In this document: piece by piece, positions 6,009-9,574 of the stretch | Layout of the letters: every line of letters starts with the position of its first letter | Position numbering within the stretch: the stretch's first letter is position 1 | From: JAXGPP01 sp964436865 | GTDB taxonomy: Bacteria; Planctomycetota; Planctomycetia; Pirellulales; Thermoguttaceae | Reading direction: 5' to 3' | Length of the DNA: 9,574 nt | Assembly (NCBI GenBank): GCA_964436865.1 | Contig: CAYTFK010000282.1 | Span: 1-9,574 of the forward strand | Made by a program: the position numbers and the translations under genes | The notes under the pieces: model-generated | What the model was told of the DNA's origin: nothing | Databases searched by the model: none | The model's input: the letters and a program-made list of their open reading frames with translations, nothing else

Positions 6009-6516
6009 TGCGAAGGAGTCTTGTGGGACTGGCTGCCGTTGCATTGCTGGTCATTTCTGGGCCAGGGATTGCCCAAGGTTGCGGCGGCTGGTGGACCGCC
6101 CGGTCCTGCTGCTACGTTCCGGTGAGCTGCTACTATTGCGTTCCAACATGCACCTGGACGTGCTGTGACCCATGCTGCTGTGATCCATGCTGCTGCGACT
6201 GGTCCTGCGGTTGCTGCAGCTATCCGGCTTGCAGCGTAACGAGCGACGCTCCGGTCGTCGGCCAGGGGAATTGTCCATCGTGCGGTCNNNNNNNNNNNNN
6301 NNNNNNNNNNNNNNNNNNNNNNNNNNNNNNNNNNNNNNNNNNNNNNNNNNNNNNNNNNNNNNNNNNNNNNNNNNNNNNNNNNNNNNNAGCGTAACGAGCG
6401 ACGCTCCGGTCGTCGGCCAGGGGAATTGTCCATCGTGCGGTCCGGCGGCGCCGGTGTCGAGTGACGCGAGCATAAAGCCCATACCCGAGGCGCCGCCCGC
6501 TGCGCCAAGCAAGTAA
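6005..6516 (+). CDS. Secreted, extremely Cys-rich small protein (interrupted by assembly gap)
   Basis: The gene runs into a 100-N gap and resumes after it. If the duplicated 55 bases and the Ns are collapsed, the frame reads through as 118 residues. An N-terminal signal peptide is clear: M-M-R-R, an apolar core (LVGLAAVALLVIS) and a likely signal-peptidase cut near G-I-A or A-Q-G (residues 21-25). The mature part opens with C-G-G-W-W and has 20 Cys in about 70 residues, including a three-copy pentapeptide run CDPCC-CDPCC-CDWSC (54-68), Tyr/Pro/Trp spacers and a final NCPSCG. The last 25 residues are a Pro/Ala-rich, Cys-free tail. No lipobox is convincing (A-Q-G-C). Short secreted Cys-rich proteins of this style are frequent in Planctomycetota (family knowledge). 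Metal binding or disulfide-stabilised envelope attachment are possible; the function is unknown. It is ATGA-coupled to the MBL gene. Confidence 0.72.
6164..6208 (+). repeat. Three tandem 15-bp units encoding C-D-x-x-C pentapeptides
   Basis: The in-frame units at 6164-6178 and 6179-6193 (CDPCC twice) differ at one base (tgtgacccatgctgc versus tgtgatccatgctgc). A diverged third unit at 6194-6208 encodes CDWSC. This points to recent internal expansion in the Cys-rich protein and may be length-variable between strains. Confidence 0.8.
6233..6287 (+). repeat. 55-base sequence left of the gap, identical to 6388-6442
   Basis: These 55 bases are repeated exactly, base for base, immediately after the N run. 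An exact 55-base match at both contig ends is what a k=55 de Bruijn assembly overlap would leave. It is therefore more likely an unmerged overlap than a biological repeat. Confidence 0.9.
6288..6387. other. Assembly gap of exactly 100 N
   Basis: One hundred unknown bases, the conventional placeholder length for a scaffold join, fall inside the Cys-rich protein gene. The size probably has no physical meaning, since both flanks carry the same 55-base end. Confidence 0.98.
6388..6442 (+). repeat. 55-base sequence right of the gap, identical to 6233-6287
   Basis: Second copy of the gap-flanking 55-mer. The first base of each copy is the first base of the same Ser codon, so joining the contigs at this overlap keeps the reading frame. 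As written, the copies are 155 bases apart, which is not a multiple of three and breaks the gene artificially. Confidence 0.9.
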
Positions 6517-6584
6517 CTCGCAGAACCCTCGGCAGACTCCGCGATCGGAAATGAGGCGATGCTTTTCCTGGTAGTATCCGCACC

Positions 6585-6902
6585 ATGACGACAAAGGCAT
6601 GCATTTCCGCGGGCGTATGTGGATTGCAGACGACCGTCACCGTCCGAGCAGACGGATCTCAGTGCGCAGTTGTCATCGACAGCGATTGCAGGTGGGTGCG
6701 GAGCCTCGCCGAGGAATTGGCAAATGTTGACCCATTGAAGGAGTTGTTTGCGAAAGACGGCCCGCCGCGAATCTGGCAGTTGGCGGCCAGGCACCGCCTG
6801 CACGCCGCCTGCCCGGTTCCGGCGGGCATCCTCAAGACGATTGAGGTTGAGGCCGGCCTGGCGTTGCCGGCTGATGTACTGATCGCCCTGTCACGGGAAT
6901 GA
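6585..6902 (+). CDS. Small Cys-containing protein, DUF6951-like
   Basis: A 105-residue cytoplasmic protein whose layout matches a family I recall as DUF6951: an N-terminal I-x-A-G-V-C-G-L-Q-T-T-V strand (C12), VVIDSDCRWVRSLAEELANVDPLKELF (C35), and a C-terminal HAACPVPAGILKTIEVEAGLALPADV (C76). Cys residues are at 6, 12, 27, 35 and 76; C12, C35 and C76 lie in the conserved blocks and could bind metal or a cluster. The biochemical role is unknown, and the family name is from memory, so it is less certain than the fold description. No good Shine-Dalgarno precedes ATG 6585; it may be weakly or leaderless translated, or start after a promoter in the 68-bp spacer. The stop overlaps an ATG (ATGA at 6899-6902) in frame with the next NifX-like gene, so the two are linked. 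Confidence 0.7.
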   Translation: MTTKACISAGVCGLQTTVTVRADGSQCAVVIDSDCRWVRSLAEELANVDPLKELFAKDGPPRIWQLAARHRLHAACPVPAGILKTIEVEAGLALPADVLIALSRE

Positions 6903-6940
6903 CTCTCGCTCGGGGTATGATGAACCGGAGCGTCCTGACC

Positions 6941-7309
6941 ATGAAGATTGCCGTGACTGCAGAAGGGAGGGGTCGCAACGCGAAGGTCGATCCGCACTTC
7001 GCCCGGGCGCGCTATTTCCGCGTTCTCAATCTCGGCGGGCGCGGGTTCGTGATCTGCAATAGCATCGATGCCCGCCAGACTCCGCATCTGGCTGGGACTC
7101 AGGCGGCCGGCACGTTGATCGGCTTGGGGGTTCAAGCGGTGATTGTCGGGCAGATCGGTCCCAAAGCGTTCGCCACCTTTCAAGCCGCCGGGGTGCGGGT
7201 TTTCCAGGCTGCCGAGAAGACGGTGGCCGAGGCGATTACATCACTGCAAGCAGGGGACCTCCCCGAGTTGACCGGCGCGAATGCCGCAGAACACTGGCCG
7301 CAGACATGA
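6941..7309 (+). CDS. NifX-like cofactor carrier/scaffold protein (fourth)
   Basis: A 122-residue NifX/NifB-type domain clearly paralogous to 406-768. They share MKI-V-VTA-G, V-D-P-x-F-x-R-A-R-Y-F, A-G-x-Q-A-A, GPKAFAT-x-QA and a C-terminal A-N-x-x-x-H-W. It differs in having F-A-R instead of F-G-R in the first motif and one Cys (in VICNSID). The start is ambiguous. ATG 6941 begins directly at the conserved M-K-I-A-V-T-A and has ggag about 11 bases upstream; ATG 6899 overlaps the previous stop as ATGA but adds 14 residues not seen in relatives; ATGs at 6917 and 6920 are also in frame. I prefer 6941 on family grounds. The gene is ATGA-coupled to the DUF89 gene, giving this paralogue different partners from its sibling. 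Ligand unknown. Confidence 0.87.
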   Translation: MKIAVTAEGRGRNAKVDPHFARARYFRVLNLGGRGFVICNSIDARQTPHLAGTQAAGTLIGLGVQAVIVGQIGPKAFATFQAAGVRVFQAAEKTVAEAITSLQAGDLPELTGANAAEHWPQT

Positions 7310-8187
7310 AAGCGTTTCTTGATTGCATTCCGTGCGTTGTGAGGCAGTCGCTCGAGGCGGCGCGCCTGGCGACGGCCGATGAGCGGATTCACGAGCAGGT
7401 CTTGCGCGAGGTGCTGCAGGTAACCAGCCAGTTCGACTTCGCCCAACCGCCGCCGGTGATGGGCCAGTTCATTCATCAACGCATCCGGCAGCTCTGCGGC
7501 AACTCCGACCCCTACCGCGAAAGCAAAAACCGCTTCAACCGCCTGGCGTTGGACCTCCTGCCGCTGTTCGCGGCGCGCTTGCAGGAGGCGCCCGACCCCT
7601 GGGAAATGGCGGTGCGGTTGGCGATCGTCGGCAACGTGATGGATTTGGGAGTCAAGAGCGGCCTGACCGAGGCGCAGGTTCGCGACGCCATCGACTGCGC
7701 GCTCAGCGACCCCCTCGACGGCTCCGCTTCCGACTTTCGAGAGGCGGTCGCCGAGGCGCACGACATCCTTTACTTGACCGACAATGCGGGTGAGATCGTC
7801 TTTGACCGGCTGCTCATCGAACGCATGCCTCGCGAGAAGGTCACCGTTGTGGTCCGCGGTTCGCCGGTGATCAACGACGCGACCCGCCGCGATGCGGAGG
7901 CGGCCGGAATCACGGAACTGGTTCCAGTGATCGACAACGGCTCCGATGCGCCCGGCACGATTCTGGCCGACTGCAGCGACGCATTCCGGCGGCGTTTCGC
8001 CGCCGCCGACCTGATCGTCGCCAAGGGACAGGGGAACTACGAGACGCTGTCGGATTCATCGCAGCGAATCTACTTTCTCCTGCGAGTCAAGTGCCCGGCC
8101 ATCGCCTGCGACATTGGGAGTCCCCTCGGCAGCATGATGCTTCGCCGGTCGCGCGCTTGGATGCCCAACATAAGCGGAACAAGCTGA
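7306..8187 (+). CDS. DUF89/ARMT1-like metal-dependent phosphatase-type protein (COG1578)
   Basis: A 293-residue DUF89 protein. It opens with MKAFLDCIPCVVRQSLEAAR (C7, C10), the prokaryotic COG1578 signature, followed by a helical N-terminal half with P-Y-R-x-x-K (69-74) and G-N-V-M-D-L-G (109-115). The catalytic alpha/beta half has LTDNAGEIVFDRLLIE (D159, N160, E163), VVRGSPVINDAT (182-193) and AKGQGNYETL (239-248), ending with KCPAIACDIGSPLGSMMLRR. Characterised relatives (human ARMT1, plant and yeast DUF89) are Mn/Co/Ni-dependent phosphatases acting on phosphometabolites; the Asp-Asn pair and later Asp form the metal site. The archaeal/bacterial C-x2-C branch is not characterised to my knowledge. 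Damage-control hydrolysis of a phosphorylated metabolite or cofactor intermediate is plausible. It shares ATGA with the NifX-like gene and ends 76 bp before the peroxiredoxin. Confidence 0.9.
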   Translation: MKAFLDCIPCVVRQSLEAARLATADERIHEQVLREVLQVTSQFDFAQPPPVMGQFIHQRIRQLCGNSDPYRESKNRFNRLALDLLPLFAARLQEAPDPWEMAVRLAIVGNVMDLGVKSGLTEAQVRDAIDCALSDPLDGSASDFREAVAEAHDILYLTDNAGEIVFDRLLIERMPREKVTVVVRGSPVINDATRRDAEAAGITELVPVIDNGSDAPGTILADCSDAFRRRFAAADLIVAKGQGNYETLSDSSQRIYFLLRVKCPAIACDIGSPLGSMMLRRSRAWMPNISGTS

Positions 8188-8263
8188 CCGGACCGGCCGG
8201 ATGGCAAAGGTCGCCCCTATTACCATACTTCGCCCCTCACTTCACCACATGGGAGACGCACGC

Positions 8264-9019
8264 ATGAATTCAAAGTCTGAAAACGCCCCCAACGTCGCCG
8301 CGATGGAAGCCGCAGCCCCCCGGATTCCGTTGATCGGCGAGACAGCACCCGGCTTTGTCGCGGTGACCACGCAGGGGACGATCCGTTTTCCCGACGACTA
8401 TAAGGGCAAGTGGGTAATTCTTTTCAGCCACCCGGCAGATTTCACCCCGGTTTGCACCACCGAGTTCATGACCTTTGCGGCGATGATCCCGCAGTTCGAC
8501 GCGTTGAACTGTGCGCTCATCGGACTGTCGATCGACAGCAACTACAGCCACATTGCCTGGCTGCGGACGATCAAGGAGAAGATCGAGTATAAGGGGATGA
8601 AGAACGTCGAGGTGACATTCCCTGTGATCGCCGACCTGAAGATGGAAGTTGCCCGTGCGTACGGCATGCTCCATCCGTCGGCCGACGACTCCCATGCCGT
8701 CCGCGGCGTGTTCATCATCGATCCGAAGGCCACCGTGCGGGCGGTGCTCTACTATCCGCAGAGCGCCGGCCGGAATTTCGACGAATTGCTCCGATTGCTG
8801 GTGGCCCTGCAAACTGCCGACGCCCACAAGGTGGCCACACCCGCCGACTGGCGTCCTGGCGACGAGGTGATCGTCCCACCGCCGGGCTCATGCGGAGTGG
8901 CTCAGGAGCGCATGACCGCCACGGCAGAGGACACCCGTTGCCTCGACTGGTTCTTGTGCCTGAAGCGCCTGCCGAAGAAGCTGCTCACGCTCCCGCCCAT
9001 GTGGAAGGACTCGAAGTAG
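8264..9019 (+). CDS. Peroxiredoxin (AhpC/TSA, Prx6-type with archaeal-like C-terminal Cys pair)
   Basis: A 251-residue thioredoxin-fold peroxidase that reduces H2O2 or organic peroxides. The active-site loop HPADFTPVCTTEF has T61 and peroxidatic C64; R147 in AVRGVFIIDP is the supporting Arg. The C-terminal region holds C210, C226 and C232; the C-x5-C spacing of the last two matches the C207/C213 pair of archaeal thioredoxin peroxidases of the Prx6 group, where it supports resolving and higher-order chemistry. The start at 8264 is chosen because gggag lies about 9 bases upstream and the first about 20 residues are already a weakly conserved leader; ATGs at 8201 and 8249 are in frame but give longer, unsupported extensions. 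It stands alone after a 76-bp spacer, probably with its own promoter. It fits an anaerobe that must protect oxygen-sensitive Fe-S proteins. Confidence 0.93.
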   Translation: MNSKSENAPNVAAMEAAAPRIPLIGETAPGFVAVTTQGTIRFPDDYKGKWVILFSHPADFTPVCTTEFMTFAAMIPQFDALNCALIGLSIDSNYSHIAWLRTIKEKIEYKGMKNVEVTFPVIADLKMEVARAYGMLHPSADDSHAVRGVFIIDPKATVRAVLYYPQSAGRNFDELLRLLVALQTADAHKVATPADWRPGDEVIVPPPGSCGVAQERMTATAEDTRCLDWFLCLKRLPKKLLTLPPMWKDSK

Positions 9020-9041
9020 ATTGGGCGTCCTGCGGCGACGA

Positions 9042-9069
9042 CTTGGGCGGGCCGTCGCGCCCGCTCAAG
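9042..9069. terminator. Strong hairpin between convergent genes, likely bidirectional terminator
   Basis: cttgggcgggc (9042-9052) and gcccgctcaag (9059-9069) pair over 11 positions with one G-U, around a 6-nt loop. It sits in the 45-bp convergent spacer and overlaps the stop codon of the minus-strand gene. No T-run follows on either strand, so it is not a textbook intrinsic terminator, but position and stem strength make an end-of-transcript role likely. Confidence 0.55.
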
Positions 9070-9574
9070 CTCTCCCGCTGCCGGCCGACTTGTTGCCGAG
9101 AATGCTCAGCATCGTCGGATCGACGCGAAACATCCCTTCCAAGGTCAGGCGTCCGAGGTTGCGCAGCGACTGCTCGACGGTCAGCCCGACCAGCCCGTCT
9201 TCCGCCGTGGGGCCATATCCCTTCAGCGCCATGAGCGCCGAGCGGATGGCGGTGTCGACGGCCGTGATGGCCTTCATCGCACAGCCGGGCTTGGCGCCGT
9301 CGCAGACAAGGCCGCTCAGGTCGCCAATCACATTGTTTACCGCCAGCGTAATCCGCCCGATGTCCGCCCCTGCCTGCTGATAGACAATGGCCGTCGCCGA
9401 AGCGATTCCGGCCGACATGGCGCATCCGCAGATCACGGAAATCTCGCCCAGGAAGCACTTGATGTAGGCATTGACCATGTGGGCAGCCGCGATGCTCCGC
9501 AGGATTCGCTCGGCCTCGACGCCCATCTCCCGGCCAACCAGGTACGGGGTGAGGATCGCGACGATCCCCTGATT
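9065..9574 (-). CDS. L-cysteine desulfidase / L-serine dehydratase alpha-type [4Fe-4S] enzyme, C-terminal part
   Basis: The last 169 residues of a larger protein; the open frame continues past the right edge, so the N-terminal part is missing. The visible portion opens with N-Q-G-I-V, part of the family's S-G-N-Q-G-I motif. Then come IKCFLGEISVICGCAMSAGIASATAIVYQQAG, IGRITLAVNNVIGDLSGLVCDGAKPGCAMKA, and a conserved helical tail of AIRSALMALKG. The Cys in ICGCAMSAG and in VCDGAKPGC are the expected ligands of a catalytic [4Fe-4S] cluster. The match is nearest to the UPF0597/YhaM (CyuA) group: single-chain enzymes that release sulfide and ammonia from cysteine, or pyruvate and ammonia from serine. 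I cannot separate the two substrates from this part. It is convergent with the peroxiredoxin and so is not in the main operon. Confidence 0.85.
   Translation of the reverse strand, partial: NQGIVAILTPYLVGREMGVEAERILRSIAAAHMVNAYIKCFLGEISVICGCAMSAGIASATAIVYQQAGADIGRITLAVNNVIGDLSGLVCDGAKPGCAMKAITAVDTAIRSALMALKGYGPTAEDGLVGLTVEQSLRNLGRLTLEGMFRVDPTMLSILGNKSAGSGRA

Noticed and set aside
6164..6208. CRISPR-like or mobile repeat array
   Set aside because: The repeats are contiguous 15-bp coding units in frame with C-D-x-x-C, without spacers or flanking mobile genes.
6005..6516. Frameshifted pseudogene of the Cys-rich protein
   Set aside because: The apparent frame change comes only from the 100-N placeholder and duplicated 55-mer; collapsing the overlap restores the frame.
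5..7309. Nitrogenase cofactor locus
   Set aside because: NifX-type domains alone are not evidence of nitrogen fixation, and no NifB radical-SAM domain, NifEN, NifH or NifDK is present.
8211..8237. Direct repeat tcgcccct (8211-8218 and 8230-8237) as an operator before the peroxiredoxin gene
   Set aside because: Only 8 bases, no symmetry and a low-complexity context. It could be chance and no regulator site is matched.

Overview
The window is a dense, almost entirely plus-strand gene cluster built around iron-sulfur and metal-cofactor handling proteins. It comes from a GC-rich bacterium. Four small NifX/NifB-type (dinitrogenase iron-molybdenum cofactor domain) proteins are spread through it with two MinD-type ATPases carrying ferredoxin domains, a DUF5320-type protein and an IscU-Mrp fusion. 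From family knowledge this set is typical of anaerobes and resembles the 'orange protein' (ORP) gene set of sulfate reducers. A secreted, extremely cysteine-rich small protein is of a style common in Planctomycetota, so I lean towards an anaerobic or microaerophilic planctomycete-like organism. That is inference: no rRNA or other taxonomic marker is present. A run of exactly 100 N shows the record is a draft scaffold.

Layout. (1) 5-768: two NifX-like genes overlapping by ATGA. (2) 769-879: 111 bp with mutually exclusive hairpins and a good Shine-Dalgarno. (3) 880-4293: DUF5320 protein, ferredoxin-MinD ATPase A, ferredoxin-MinD ATPase B and IscU-Mrp fusion, all joined by ATGA overlaps. (4) 4334-4672: a third NifX-like gene of the HFGHC type. 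(5) 4681-6516: PaaI-like hotdog thioesterase, metallo-beta-lactamase-fold protein and secreted Cys-rich protein, again ATGA-coupled; the last gene is broken by the N gap. (6) 6585-8187: a small DUF6951-like protein, a fourth NifX-like protein and a DUF89/ARMT1-like protein. (7) 8264-9019: a peroxiredoxin with the archaeal-type Cys arrangement. (8) 9065-9574, minus strand and convergent: the C-terminal part of an L-cysteine desulfidase/L-serine dehydratase alpha-type [4Fe-4S] enzyme that runs off the right edge.

How the parts may fit (inference): the IscU-like domain could assemble a cluster, the fused Mrp domain and the two ferredoxin-ATPases could move or insert metal-sulfur clusters using ATP and electrons, and the NifX-like proteins could hold or escort the product. 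No nitrogenase gene (nifHDK, nifB, nifEN) is visible, so the small carriers probably serve some other cofactor. The peroxiredoxin and the cysteine/serine lyase at the right end would suit oxygen protection and sulfide supply.

The 100-N gap is flanked by two identical 55-base copies. Collapsing one copy plus the Ns restores a single open frame of 118 codons, so the gap looks like an assembly artefact. No intergenic stretch exceeds about 110 bases, and I saw no tRNA, rRNA, insertion sequence or CRISPR array.
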